A DNA stretch of 64,000 nucleotides from Streptomyces violascens (GCF_014649955.1 NZ_BMUA01000003.1:158400-222399); one strand, 5' to 3'. Counted from the first letter of the stretch, positions 54,599 through 62,927 are shown. Made by a program: numbers and translations. The notes: generated from the sequence alone by a model not told the origin.

Positions 54599-54627
54599 GA
54601 ACCCCCGCCGTACTACGGCGGGGGTTC
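54599..54627 (+). terminator. hairpin terminator after the Ruc-like gene
   Basis: GAACCCCCGCCG and CGGCGGGGGTTC form a 12-bp stem with a 5-nt loop, 14 bp after the stop codon, followed by TGTCGTTT. Confidence 0.85.
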
Positions 54628-54659
54628 TGTCGTTTCCGCCCACGGTTAGTGTGACCGGC

Positions 54660-55493
54660 ATGGTTAACGCAGAGATCGGCGTCATCGGCGGCTCGGGGTT
54701 CTACTCGTTCCTGGAGGACGTCACCGAGGTCCAGGTGGACACTCCCTACGGATCCCCCAGCGACTCCCTCTTCCTCGGCGAGATCGCCGGCCGGAAGGTG
54801 GCCTTCCTGCCCCGTCACGGCCGCGGCCACCACCTGCCCCCGCACCGCATCAACTACCGCGCCAACCTGTGGGCGCTGCGTTCGGTCGGGGTGCGCCAGG
54901 TGCTCGGGCCGTGCGCGGTGGGCGGCCTGCGCGAGGAGTACGGGCCGGGCACGCTGCTCGTACCGGACCAGCTGGTGGACCGTACGAAGGCACGCGTCCA
55001 GACCTTCTTCGACGGGCTTCCGCTGCCCGACGGCACGGTCCCGGGCGTCGTGCACACCACGTTCGCCGACCCGTACTGCCCGAGCGGCCGCAAGGCGGCC
55101 CTGGGCGCGGCCGACGGGCGCGGCTGGCAGGCCGTGGACGGCGGCACCATGGTCGTCGTCGAGGGCCCCCGCTTCTCGACCCGCGCCGAATCGAAGTGGC
55201 ACGCCTCGATGGGCTGGTCGGTGGTCGGCATGACCGGGCACCCCGAGGCCTACCTCGCCCGCGAACTGGAGCTCTGCTACACCTCGTTGTCCCTGGTGAC
55301 CGACCTGGACGCGGGCGCCGAGACCGGCGAGGGCGTCTCGCACGCCGAGGTCCTGCGGGTGTTCGGCGAGAACGTGGCGCGCCTGCGCGAGGTGCTCTTC
55401 GACGCGGTCGCCGCCCTTCCGGCCACCGCGGACCGCGACTGCCTGTGCATGCATGCGCATGACGGCTGGGACCTGGGGATCGAGCTGCCGTAA
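54660..55493 (+). CDS. S-methyl-5'-thioadenosine/thioinosine phosphorylase family
   Basis: A 277-residue purine nucleoside phosphorylase of the MTAP type. Motifs: IGVIGGSGFYSFLEDV (phosphate loop), FLPRHGRGHHLPPHRINYRAN, VDGGTMVVVEGPRFSTRAES (substrate pocket) and SVVGMTGHPEAYLARELELCY. It salvages methylthioadenosine or the inosine analogue, or other purine nucleosides; residue choice between MTAP and MTIP cannot be made by eye. ATG at 54660. It follows the Ruc-like gene after a terminator, so it is probably transcribed separately. Confidence 0.93.
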   Translation: MVNAEIGVIGGSGFYSFLEDVTEVQVDTPYGSPSDSLFLGEIAGRKVAFLPRHGRGHHLPPHRINYRANLWALRSVGVRQVLGPCAVGGLREEYGPGTLLVPDQLVDRTKARVQTFFDGLPLPDGTVPGVVHTTFADPYCPSGRKAALGAADGRGWQAVDGGTMVVVEGPRFSTRAESKWHASMGWSVVGMTGHPEAYLARELELCYTSLSLVTDLDAGAETGEGVSHAEVLRVFGENVARLREVLFDAVAALPATADRDCLCMHAHDGWDLGIELP

Positions 55494-55731
55494 GCGGGGG
55501 CGCGGGCCCGGCGCCGGGCGCCTTTTCGGGGCCGGGCGCTGACCGGGGCCGGGCGGGGCGCTGGGGCGGGCTGCGGGCCCGAACGCCCCTTCCACGGCTG
55601 AACTCCCTTCCGGGTGAGCGAGTTGTCCACAGGCGGGCGGTGGTCCACAGGCGCCGGCGAGATCCCGCGGGACGGGGGATCGTGAGGAACGTCCGAGCAG
55701 CACAGGCTCCTCACGATCGGCAGTGATCACC
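55494..55731. other. intergenic region with a DnaA-box-like pair
   Basis: No gene is visible in these 238 bp. TTGTCCACA at 55623-55631 matches the Streptomyces DnaA box exactly, and TGGTCCACA at 55641-55649 is a near match in direct repeat 18 bp apart. This is not an origin by context: no dnaA, dnaN or box cluster is present. Confidence 0.4.
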
Positions 55732-56295
55732 ATGTCCGCAGGCTCCGCATCAACCGCCTCGCCCACTCCCCGCCCCCTCCCCTACCTGCCTCCCGTGCCC
55801 GCGCCCGAGCCCGGCGGGGTGCCGTGCTTCCCGCCGCTGCGGGTGCGCGGCGGAAAGCACGGGCTGCGGCGTGCGATGCGCAGGCGGCGGCGCGCCATGG
55901 CCGCCGGGCTCGCCGTCACGGCCGCGGCCCTCGCCGTCTCCAGCCCGCAGGCGGCGGAGCGTACGCATCCGCCCGCGGCCCCTGCGCCACGCGAGCGCGG
56001 GCCTGCGCGGCCGGCCGCGCTGGTGTCGGCGCCGGTACGGATCGCGGACGCCGAGACCGTACGGCTGCTGAAGCCCGGCGACCGGGTCGATGTGATCGCG
56101 TCCCCCAACTCGGCCTCCGCGGGCGGAGACCAGGCCCGTGTGGTGGCAACGGGTGCCCGGGTCACGGAAGTTCCGGGAGCACGTGGGACTTCCTCCGACG
56201 CCGGAGCGCTCGTGGTCCTCGCCGTGCCGCGCGATGCCGCCAGGGCGCTGGTCGGCGCGGGGACGACATCCCGGCTGGCGGTGACGTTGTGTTGA
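55732..56295 (+). CDS. SAF-domain (RcpC/CpaB-like) protein
   Basis: A 187-residue protein. A Pro-rich N-terminus with basic RRAMRRRRRA precedes one hydrophobic helix (MAAGLAVTAAALAVS). The C-terminal part contains a SAF/RcpC-CpaB-like sequence: APVRIADAETVRLLKPGDRVDVIAS and VVLAVPRDAARALVGAG. CpaB proteins assist Flp pilus assembly, but no pilus genes are near. ATG at 55732; an in-frame GTG at 55723 is possible. It precedes mscL by 123 bp. Confidence 0.85.
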   Translation: MSAGSASTASPTPRPLPYLPPVPAPEPGGVPCFPPLRVRGGKHGLRRAMRRRRRAMAAGLAVTAAALAVSSPQAAERTHPPAAPAPRERGPARPAALVSAPVRIADAETVRLLKPGDRVDVIASPNSASAGGDQARVVATGARVTEVPGARGTSSDAGALVVLAVPRDAARALVGAGTTSRLAVTLC

Positions 56296-56418
56296 TTCGC
56301 ACAGGCGAACGGTCAAGTCCCCCATTCGCATACATGGATTGGACAGTGCGGTGCTGCCCTGTCCAAGGTGGCACAGAAGTTTGCTCCGCCCCCTGCACAT
56401 GCGAAGAAAGGCTCATTG

Positions 56419-56868
56419 GTGAGCGAGGAGAAGACAGGCGTGCTGGCCGGCTTCAAGGCCTTCCTGATGCGCGGGAATGTGATCGACCTGGCCGTCGCCG
56501 TGGTGATCGGCGCCGCGTTCACCAACGTCGTGAACTCGGTCGTGAAGGGTGTGATCAACCCGCTCGTCGGCGCCTTCGGCACCAAGGACCTGGAGAGCTA
56601 CGCCTCCTGCCTGAAGGGCCCCTGCACCGCCGACTCGGGCATCCAGATCGCCTGGGGCGGAGTGCTCAGCGCCCTGCTGAGCTTCATCATCACCGCCGCC
56701 GTCGTGTACTTCCTGATGGTGCTGCCCATGGCCAAGTTCCTGGCCCGGCGGGCCCGGCAGGACAAGGCGAAGGAAGGCGTGCGCGAGACGATGGAGGTCA
56801 GCGAGCTGGAGGTCCTGAAGGAGATCCGCGACGTGCTGGTCGCCCAGCGCGGCCCCAGCGAGTCGTAG
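56419..56868 (+). CDS. mscL: large-conductance mechanosensitive channel MscL
   Basis: A 149-residue MscL that opens under membrane tension to release solutes during hypo-osmotic shock. N-terminal GFKAFLMRGNVIDLAVAVVIGAAF includes the gate helix; an extracellular loop, a second helix (GVLSALLSFIITAAVVYFLMV) and a charged C-terminal helix (LEVLKEIRDVL) follow. GTG at 56419 (VSEEKTGVLAG) has AAAGG upstream; the longer ORF start at 56368 is unlikely. Confidence 0.96.
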   Translation: MSEEKTGVLAGFKAFLMRGNVIDLAVAVVIGAAFTNVVNSVVKGVINPLVGAFGTKDLESYASCLKGPCTADSGIQIAWGGVLSALLSFIITAAVVYFLMVLPMAKFLARRARQDKAKEGVRETMEVSELEVLKEIRDVLVAQRGPSES

Positions 56869-56884
56869 CGCCGCCGCGTACGGC

Positions 56885-57088
56885 TCAGATGTGGTGGGGC
56901 GGCTTCTCGTCGAGGAAGCGTGCCAGGTCGGCGGCGCTGCCCGCGGACGCGGGCCGCTCACCCCACCCGCGGTCCGTGTCGTCCGAGGATTGCTGGTCCA
57001 GCGGATCGTCGAAGACCAGCGCCGGCTTGGGCTGCTCCTTGGGCGCTGATTCCCGGTCGCGCGATCCGGGGGCGGGGGCGGTGCTCAT
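56885..57088 (-). CDS. small hypothetical protein
   Basis: A 67-residue soluble, mostly disordered protein (MSTAPAPGSRDRESAPKEQ), ending in an amphipathic piece, AADLARFLDEKPPHHI. No recognisable domain. It converges with mscL (16 bp apart) and has an ATG at 57088. Coding status is supported by position and frame composition only. Confidence 0.6.
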   Translation of the reverse strand: MSTAPAPGSRDRESAPKEQPKPALVFDDPLDQQSSDDTDRGWGERPASAGSAADLARFLDEKPPHHI

Positions 57089-57250
57089 ACGTCAAGGGTA
57101 CGGCGGGCGGAGCCGGGGTACGCGGGCCGGTCGGCGCCCCTCGGGTCGCCGACCCTGCGGACGGTGGCCTCAGCGGTCCTTCGGCCAGTGGCGTACGAAG
57201 CCGGGGCGGCGGTCTTCAGGCCGGCGTCGCCGCGATCCGGCAGCCCCCGC

Positions 57251-57676
57251 TCACCGGTCCTTCGGGTCGAGGAGCCAGAGGCCGAGGACCGCCAGGAACG
57301 ACAGGCAGAGGAATCCCGCGCCCCACCAGGCCGTGCCGGTGTTGCCCCGCATCCACTCGTTGACCACCACGGTCAGGCCCCACAGCTGGCCGATGACCAC
57401 GGTGATCGCCAGGGTGAGGCGGGCCGTCAGCTTCGATGAGCGCTCCGGTTCCTGCTCGCTGCCGGCGCCCGGCCCCGGCCCGGTGTGCCGGATCCGGGGG
57501 TCGCCGTAGCCGCTGGTCGCGCGGATCTGCGGGTAGCGCTCGTGGACCGGCCGGTTGAGCCGGGGCTGTGCGGAACCGGGGGTGTACACGGGCCGCGGAG
57601 GGACCGGGAGGCCCTCACCCGGGACGGGCCCGCCCTGAGAGGCCCGACCGGGGGCCGCGTTGCCGTCGGTGCTCAT
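57251..57676 (-). CDS. small membrane protein of the Mo-oxidoreductase operon
   Basis: A 141-residue protein. The first 80 residues are Pro/Gly/Arg-rich; two hydrophobic helices follow (LTARLTLAITVVIGQLWGLTVVV and GFLCLSFLAVLGLWLL), ending DPKDR. Its ATG overlaps the Rieske stop codon by 4 bp (ATGA). It is the last gene of a five-gene coupled operon. Function unknown; a membrane anchor or assembly subunit is plausible. Confidence 0.85.
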   Translation of the reverse strand: MSTDGNAAPGRASQGGPVPGEGLPVPPRPVYTPGSAQPRLNRPVHERYPQIRATSGYGDPRIRHTGPGPGAGSEQEPERSSKLTARLTLAITVVIGQLWGLTVVVNEWMRGNTGTAWWGAGFLCLSFLAVLGLWLLDPKDR

Positions 57677-58326
57677 GTCCGCTCGCTCCTTTCGGCCGGC
57701 TTGGCGTTCGCAGCGGGGCAGCCCATGCGGGCAGCCATGTCGGGCCGCTTGTCGGCGAACTGGCGGCACATGGCGTCCTTGACGCTCTCGCCGGAGCGCG
57801 CCGTGGCCACCGCCCAGACGCTGCCGTCGGCCTCCTCGACGAGGAGCACCTTGGGCAGCGGGCGCGGCGGCGGCCCGGCGGTGACCTCGCCGGTGCGGGC
57901 GTCGAAGACCCCTTCGTGGCAAGGGCAGTACAGCTCGCCCTCCGCGCCGCGGTCCTCGCGCCACAGAACGCCGCAGGCCAGGTGCGTACAGATGGCGGAG
58001 TAGCCGACGAGGGTGCCGTCGGCGAGGCGGACGGCGACCGCGCGGTCGTCCTCACCGGGGAAGCGGAAGGCGACGGACTGGCCCCGAGGGAGCACGGCCG
58101 CGACGCGCTTGGCGGCGGGCGGGTCGTCACTGTCGCCGTGCCGGTGCAGCACTCCCCCGGCAACGGCCACGCTGCCGACCGCCAGGCCGCCCGAAACGGT
58201 GGCGACGATACGGAGGTAGTCGCGGCGGGTGGTGAGGGAGTCGGCGGCGATGCGGTCGTGGAGGGCGGCCTGGGCCGGATCCGCGCCGGGGTCGGGGGCG
58301 GGGGGCGACTGGTCGGTGACGCTCAC
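57673..58326 (-). CDS. Rieske [2Fe-2S] protein with Tat signal
   Basis: A 217-residue Rieske protein. A twin-arginine signal TTRRDYLRIVATVSGGLAVG around residue 32 indicates export or membrane insertion by Tat. The cluster motifs are CTHLACGV and CPCHEGVFD (CxH...CxxH), separated by 18 residues. A C-terminal extension with two further Cys (DAMCRQF, ARMGCPA) is unusual. It is not beside cytochrome bc genes but inside a Mo-oxidoreductase operon. GTG at 58326 overlaps the stop of the FeS subunit. Confidence 0.93.
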   Translation of the reverse strand: MSVTDQSPPAPDPGADPAQAALHDRIAADSLTTRRDYLRIVATVSGGLAVGSVAVAGGVLHRHGDSDDPPAAKRVAAVLPRGQSVAFRFPGEDDRAVAVRLADGTLVGYSAICTHLACGVLWREDRGAEGELYCPCHEGVFDARTGEVTAGPPPRPLPKVLLVEEADGSVWAVATARSGESVKDAMCRQFADKRPDMAARMGCPAANAKPAERSERT

Positions 58327-58925
58327 GGGCCCACCCTCTTCCCGTTGACCTCGACGATCGGAAGGCCACCCGGCACCGGCCACTGGACCTTGTCGGCGGG
58401 CACGACCATGGCCACGCCGGTGGAGACGACGACGTCGCCGAACGTGAAGGAGTCGGCGACCTGGACACCGGGGCGCTCCGCGCGGAGCTCCTCGACCGTC
58501 CCGTAGAACAGCGCACCGGTCGGGCAGACCGTGGCGCACATGGGGGCAAGTCCATAGGCGGTGCGGTCGTAGCAGAGGTTGCACTTCATCTGCAGCTTCG
58601 CCTGGAGGTCGATCTTCGGTACGCCGAAGGGGCAGGCGTTCACGCAGTTCGCGCAGCCGATGCAGCGGGTGGTGTCGGCCTGCTGCACCACACCGTCCGC
58701 GGTCACCAGGATCGCGTCGGCGGGACACACCTCGGCGCACGGGGCGACCGGGTCCTCGCAGTGCATACAGACGGTCGGAAGGGAGGCGACGGAATGACCC
58801 TCGTCGGGATAGTCGAGATGGATCATGGACTTGCCGCGGTGCGAGTCGCACTCGCGGCAGGCCGACACACAGGCCTGGCAGCCGATGCAGCGCCCCGGGT
58901 CGATGAAGATCGTTCTGCCCATCAT
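58323..58925 (-). CDS. four-cluster 4Fe-4S ferredoxin subunit (DmsB/NrfC/HybA-like)
   Basis: A 200-residue electron-transfer subunit. Four Cys groups are evident: CIGCQACVSAC, CMHCEDPVAPCAEVCP, CIGCANCVNACPFG and CNLCYDRTAYGLAPMCATVCP, matching four [4Fe-4S] clusters. The start is ATG at 58925 (MMGRTIFIDP) with GAGGAG upstream. There is no signal peptide, so it should be cytoplasmic beside the Mo subunit. It begins 8 bp after the Mo subunit gene. Confidence 0.94.
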   Translation of the reverse strand: MMGRTIFIDPGRCIGCQACVSACRECDSHRGKSMIHLDYPDEGHSVASLPTVCMHCEDPVAPCAEVCPADAILVTADGVVQQADTTRCIGCANCVNACPFGVPKIDLQAKLQMKCNLCYDRTAYGLAPMCATVCPTGALFYGTVEELRAERPGVQVADSFTFGDVVVSTGVAMVVPADKVQWPVPGGLPIVEVNGKRVGP

Positions 58926-58933
58926 GGCGGGCG

Positions 58934-61234
58934 TCAGCTCCTCTCCGCGGTGCCACGGCCCTGCGGGGACGTGGGCGGCAGGGGGTCGGTGCGCGAGACC
59001 TGCGTCGCCGGGTACGCCTCGTGGCCCGGCGCGGTCGGCGGCGCCGGCACCTCGTCGATGCGCTCGGCGGCCTCGATCCGGCAGGCGCACACCTTGTACT
59101 CGGGGATCTTGGAACGGGGGTCGAGGGCGTCGATGGTGAGCGCGTTCGCGGCCGTCGGAACGGGCCAGTGGTACGGAATGAACACCGTGTCGGGCCGGAT
59201 CGCCTCGGTGACCAGCGCCGGGAAGACCTCGCTGCCGCGCCGGGTCACCACCCGCACCGGGTCGCCGTTGCGGAAGCCGTGCGAGGGGTGGACCTCCACC
59301 CAGGGGCGCGGGGTCTGCTCGACGAGCGCGCCGAGCCGGCGTGTCTGGTTGCCGGAAAGGAAGTGCGCCACCGTACGGCCCGTGGTCAGCGACATCGGAT
59401 GCTCTTCGTCGTACGGGTCCATCGGCGGATGCCACTCGACGACCTGCATATGGATCTTGCCGTCCGGGTGCGAGGTCCGGCCGCCCTCGAACAGGCGGGG
59501 CGTACCCGGATGGTCGGTGGAGGGGCAGGGCCAGGCGATACCGCCGGTCTCCTCCAGGCGCTCGTAGGTGATGCCGTAGTAGTCGTTGACCGTTCCGGCC
59601 GACGCGATGCGCAGCTCCTCGAACACTTCACGGGAGCCCGGATAGGCGAACTTGTCGCCCACGCCGAGGCGTTGGGCCAGCTGGCACATCACCCAGGTGT
59701 CGGTGCGCACACCCCCGGGCGGCTCCTGTGCCTTGTTGTGCTTGACCACCCTGGCCTCGGCGTTGGCCATCACACCCTCGTCCTCGGCCCAGGTGGTGAC
59801 GGGGAAGACGACATGCGCGTTGGCCGCGGTCTCGGAAAGGAAGAAGTCGAATTGAGCGTGGAACTCCAGAGCGTCGTAACCCGCCTTCACCGTCCCGTAG
59901 TTGGGAAGGGAGACGAAGGGGTTGTTGCAGATGCCGATCAGGCCGCGGATCTCCTCGCGCTGCATCTGCCAGACCATTTCCATCATCGAGGTGCCCGCGG
60001 GCGGCAGTTCGGACTCCTCGATGCCCCAGATCTCGCAGATCTGCCGCCGGTGCTCCGGATTCGAGATGGAACGCCCGCCGGGCAGCAGGTCGGACTTCTG
60101 GCCGTGCTCCCGCCCGCCCTGCCCGTTGCCCTGGCCGGTGATGGTGCCGTAACCGGCGCCCGGCTTGCCGAGGTTGCCGGTGGCCGTGCAGAGGTTGATG
60201 ACGGTCAGGCAGTTCTCGACGCCCTGCGAATGATGCTCGATGCCCCGTGCGTGCCAGGCCATCGCCCGCTCCGCACCCGCGAAGGCCCGGGCGACCTGGA
60301 CGACCTGGGAGGCGGGAATCCCGCAGATGTCGGCTGCCACATCGGGCGTGACGGAGGCGACGGCCGCGCACACCTCGTCCCAGCCGGTGGTGTGCTCGGC
60401 GAGGAACTCCTTGTCGACGAGGTCCTCCTCGATGACGACGTTCAGTACGGCGTTGAAGAAGGCCGCGTCGGTGCCGGGCCGCAGCGCGACGTGGATGTCG
60501 GCGGTGCGCGCGATGGCCGTCTCGCGCGGATCGACCACGATCAGGCTCGCCCCACGGTCCCGGGCTCCCCACAGGTACTGGGTCATGACGGGGAAGCACT
60601 CCCCCACATTGGACCCGGCGATCAGCAGGCAGTCGGTGAGGAGGATGTCGGAGAAAGGGTTGCCCGCCCGGTCGATGCCGAAGGCGAGCTTGTTGGCTCC
60701 GGCGGCGGAGACCATGCACAGCCGGCCGTTGTAGTCGACGTGCCGCGTCTTGAGGGCGACCCGGCCGAACTTGCCGACCAGGTACGTCTTCTCGGAGAAC
60801 AGGCTCGCCCCGCCGAGCAGCCCGAACGCGTCGTTGCCGTGGGCGGACTGGATGCGGCGGACCTCGGCGACCGTGAAGTCGAGCGCCTCCTCCCAGGAGA
60901 CCTCGCGAAACGGCTCGTCGCGGGAGCGGCGCATCAGCGGCGAGGTCAGCCGGTCGGGGTGGTTGACCTGCTGGTAGGCGTTGATGCCCTTGGGGCAGAG
61001 CCGCATCCGGTTGATGTCGTGGTTGCGGGGCTCTACCCCGAACACCTTGCCCGCCCGGTCGACCCGCAGATACATGCCGCACTGCACCCCGCAGAAGCAG
61101 CAGTGGGTGGGGACGAGGGTCTCGCCGTTCTGGTCGGCGTGCCACTGGTCGGCCGGGATGCCGCCCGCGTCCCTGAAGTTGCGGGTGCCGGGCGGCGCGA
61201 TCGAAGGGTCGAGCGGAATGGGCCGGCTGCTCAC
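58934..61234 (-). CDS. molybdopterin oxidoreductase, NasA/NarB-like catalytic subunit
   Basis: A 766-residue bis-MGD enzyme. An N-terminal [4Fe-4S] motif HCCFCGVQCGM at about 44-54 with RLCPKG downstream supplies four Cys. NGRLCMVSAAGAN gives the likely Cys ligand to Mo, in the CM(A/V/S)SA form of nitrate reductases rather than CHSP of formate dehydrogenases. TGQGNGQGGREHGQKSDLLP also resembles NasA/NarB. The C-terminus is a MopB molydopterin-binding domain (MSLTTGRTVAHFLSGNQTRR). There is no Tat signal, so it is cytoplasmic. GTG at 61234 overlaps the cytochrome gene stop. True substrate unknown. Confidence 0.92.
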   Translation of the reverse strand: MSSRPIPLDPSIAPPGTRNFRDAGGIPADQWHADQNGETLVPTHCCFCGVQCGMYLRVDRAGKVFGVEPRNHDINRMRLCPKGINAYQQVNHPDRLTSPLMRRSRDEPFREVSWEEALDFTVAEVRRIQSAHGNDAFGLLGGASLFSEKTYLVGKFGRVALKTRHVDYNGRLCMVSAAGANKLAFGIDRAGNPFSDILLTDCLLIAGSNVGECFPVMTQYLWGARDRGASLIVVDPRETAIARTADIHVALRPGTDAAFFNAVLNVVIEEDLVDKEFLAEHTTGWDEVCAAVASVTPDVAADICGIPASQVVQVARAFAGAERAMAWHARGIEHHSQGVENCLTVINLCTATGNLGKPGAGYGTITGQGNGQGGREHGQKSDLLPGGRSISNPEHRRQICEIWGIEESELPPAGTSMMEMVWQMQREEIRGLIGICNNPFVSLPNYGTVKAGYDALEFHAQFDFFLSETAANAHVVFPVTTWAEDEGVMANAEARVVKHNKAQEPPGGVRTDTWVMCQLAQRLGVGDKFAYPGSREVFEELRIASAGTVNDYYGITYERLEETGGIAWPCPSTDHPGTPRLFEGGRTSHPDGKIHMQVVEWHPPMDPYDEEHPMSLTTGRTVAHFLSGNQTRRLGALVEQTPRPWVEVHPSHGFRNGDPVRVVTRRGSEVFPALVTEAIRPDTVFIPYHWPVPTAANALTIDALDPRSKIPEYKVCACRIEAAERIDEVPAPPTAPGHEAYPATQVSRTDPLPPTSPQGRGTAERS

Positions 61235-62352
61235 TTGAAGCCCTTCTTGACGTGGCCGAGGTAGGCGGTGCCGCGCAGCACCCGCTTGCAGCGCGGGCAG
61301 TACTGGGCCCAGGCGTCGAAATCGAGCTTCAGGTCGCGCATGGTGCCCCGCAGGTTCTCGACGTACGGGGCGGTGTCGATGGGCTGACCGCAGCGCTTGC
61401 ACGGGAAGACCTGCTCGTCCTGGCGGGCCGTGTATTTGAAGAGCTGCATGCCGACCACGGCCGGCCGCTGCACGATGTGGAAGAACTTCCCGAACGGGAT
61501 GTAGATGAGGGTGAACACGACCGAGACCATGTGCAGGACCGACAGGAACTGGTAGCCGCCGCCGTGCAGGAAGATCGACGAGAAGGTGAGGAGGAGCCCC
61601 GTCACGGAGATGACGATCAGCGCGATCAGCGGGACGAGGTCGTAGGCGAAACGCTGGCCGGTGATGGCGCCGCGGTCCTTCATCCGCCGCCACAGGAAGT
61701 ACGAGGCGCCGGGGATCACCAGGACGGCGGCGATGTCCAGGCCGTGGAACATCAGCCAGCCGACGACGCTCAGCGAGTCGAACCCGAGGACCTTGAACCC
61801 CCAGATCCGCATCTCGTACCCCGGTCCCGAGCCGGACGCGGAGGTGAACGTGAACCAGCCCCAGGTCAGCGGGAACGTGATCGCGGCAGCCAGGATGCAG
61901 CCCCAGAAGATCAGCTGGTGGGCACCCCAGCGGGCGTGCGAGCGGGCGCCGAGGAACTTCTGGAAGCCGAGATAGGTGGCGATCATCTTCGGCAGGGCGG
62001 TGGGCGCCTTGCGGAAGTTGGCCGCCGAGAACAGGCTCCGCCAGCCCTGCCTGAACAGGCGGCGGGCGCCCGGGGAGGAGATCCACACGGTGTAGCGGTA
62101 GGCGACACCGAAGGCCAGGAAGACGGTGGCGACCGCGTACGGAAGGAGCGCGGAATCGAAGTCCCGGAGCAGCCGGCTGCCGAACACGATGGCCAGGACG
62201 AGCAGAACGGACACAGCCGTACCGGCCAGCGTCGCGCGCATCGCCACGGAACGCGGGGCGGGCGCGGGGGCGACGGCCGGCACCGGTGGCGGTGGCACGC
62301 CGGGAGAGGAGGCGGCCCGGGATGCGACGGGGGGTGCGGGTGGCTCGGTCAC
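61231..62352 (-). CDS. membrane cytochrome b-like subunit (NarI/HdrE type) with zinc-ribbon tail
   Basis: A 373-residue membrane protein with about six helices. Candidate haem ligands: His in WGAHQLIFWGC, MFHGLDIAAV, SVLHMVSVVF and KFFHIVQRP. This is the NarI/HdrE plan of quinol-cytochrome b subunits. A C-terminal soluble tail has two CxxC pairs (FPCKRCGQPID, YCPRCKRVL), a zinc-ribbon- or rubredoxin-like site not found in standard NarI. GTG at 62352. First gene of the operon; overlaps the Mo subunit gene by GTGA. Confidence 0.88.
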   Translation of the reverse strand: MTEPPAPPVASRAASSPGVPPPPVPAVAPAPAPRSVAMRATLAGTAVSVLLVLAIVFGSRLLRDFDSALLPYAVATVFLAFGVAYRYTVWISSPGARRLFRQGWRSLFSAANFRKAPTALPKMIATYLGFQKFLGARSHARWGAHQLIFWGCILAAAITFPLTWGWFTFTSASGSGPGYEMRIWGFKVLGFDSLSVVGWLMFHGLDIAAVLVIPGASYFLWRRMKDRGAITGQRFAYDLVPLIALIVISVTGLLLTFSSIFLHGGGYQFLSVLHMVSVVFTLIYIPFGKFFHIVQRPAVVGMQLFKYTARQDEQVFPCKRCGQPIDTAPYVENLRGTMRDLKLDFDAWAQYCPRCKRVLRGTAYLGHVKKGFK

Positions 62353-62379
62353 TTTGCCACGGTAGGGATGTTCAGGGAC

Positions 62380-62403
62380 AAACAGCCTGTTTTAGCGGTC
62401 AAC
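62380..62403 (-). promoter_or_regulatory. probable promoter/operator of the Mo-oxidoreductase operon
   Basis: On the minus strand a TTGACC -35-like hexamer (62398-62403) precedes a perfect inverted repeat AAACAG-G-CTGTTT (62380-62392) that fills the spacer, 28-50 bp before the first gene. A repressor or activator site is possible; no -10 match is convincing. Confidence 0.4.
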
Positions 62404-62492
62404 AGGGTGAGCCCACTCGGCCTTTGCCGCACCGGAGCCAGGCCCCGGGGCGCCGGCGGCTCGGCTCCGGGAAGCACAACCCGCCACGCTCG

Positions 62493-62927
62493 CTAACCCG
62501 CTGCCCCGCCGGGCGTCGGCACGACATCAAGTTCCTGCAGAAGACGAAGGAGGTCCTTTTCCGACCACTTTTCGGCCAGCCGGCCGTTCTCGATGCGATG
62601 GATCACCACCGCCGTCATCTCCATCTGGTTGCCGGTGCGCGGGATGCCCGGGAGGTCCCCCTCCTGCACTCCACGAGCCGTCAGGCGGGTCACGACCTTG
62701 TCGCCCTCCGCGATCTGGTCCTCGATCGTGTGGGTGCCGGGCGTGGCCTCCCAGAACACCCTGAACGCCTCCTTGAGTCCCTCGCGCCCCTCTCCGAAAC
62801 CGGGAAAGGGCGGCGGCGAGTGGTCCTGGTAGTCCTCGGCCACGAGCTCGTCCAGGGCGTCGATGTTGCCCGCGTCGATCTCCTGGTAGAAGCGGCGTAC
62901 AAGCTTCTTGTTCTCTTCCGTTGACAC
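62493..62927 (-). CDS. SnoaL-like polyketide cyclase/ester cyclase family protein
   Basis: A 144-residue NTF2-fold protein: VSTEENKKLVRRFYQEIDAGN, LVAEDYQDHSPPPF, VTRLTARGVQEGDLPGIPRTG and VVIHRIENGRLAEKWSEKD. SnoaL-type folds act as cyclases, isomerases or binding proteins; without flanking biosynthesis genes no reaction can be given. GTG at 62927 has AGAGGGG upstream. Confidence 0.9.
   Translation of the reverse strand: MSTEENKKLVRRFYQEIDAGNIDALDELVAEDYQDHSPPPFPGFGEGREGLKEAFRVFWEATPGTHTIEDQIAEGDKVVTRLTARGVQEGDLPGIPRTGNQMEMTAVVIHRIENGRLAEKWSEKDLLRLLQELDVVPTPGGAAG

Noticed and set aside
55494..55731. Replication origin at the DnaA boxes
   Set aside because: Only two boxes, GC-rich surroundings and no dnaA/dnaN/rnpA genes.
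58934..61234. Formate dehydrogenase annotation of the Mo subunit
   Set aside because: The Mo-ligand region reads RLCMVSA rather than the CHSP/UHGP form of formate dehydrogenases; NasA/NarB-like is the better fit.
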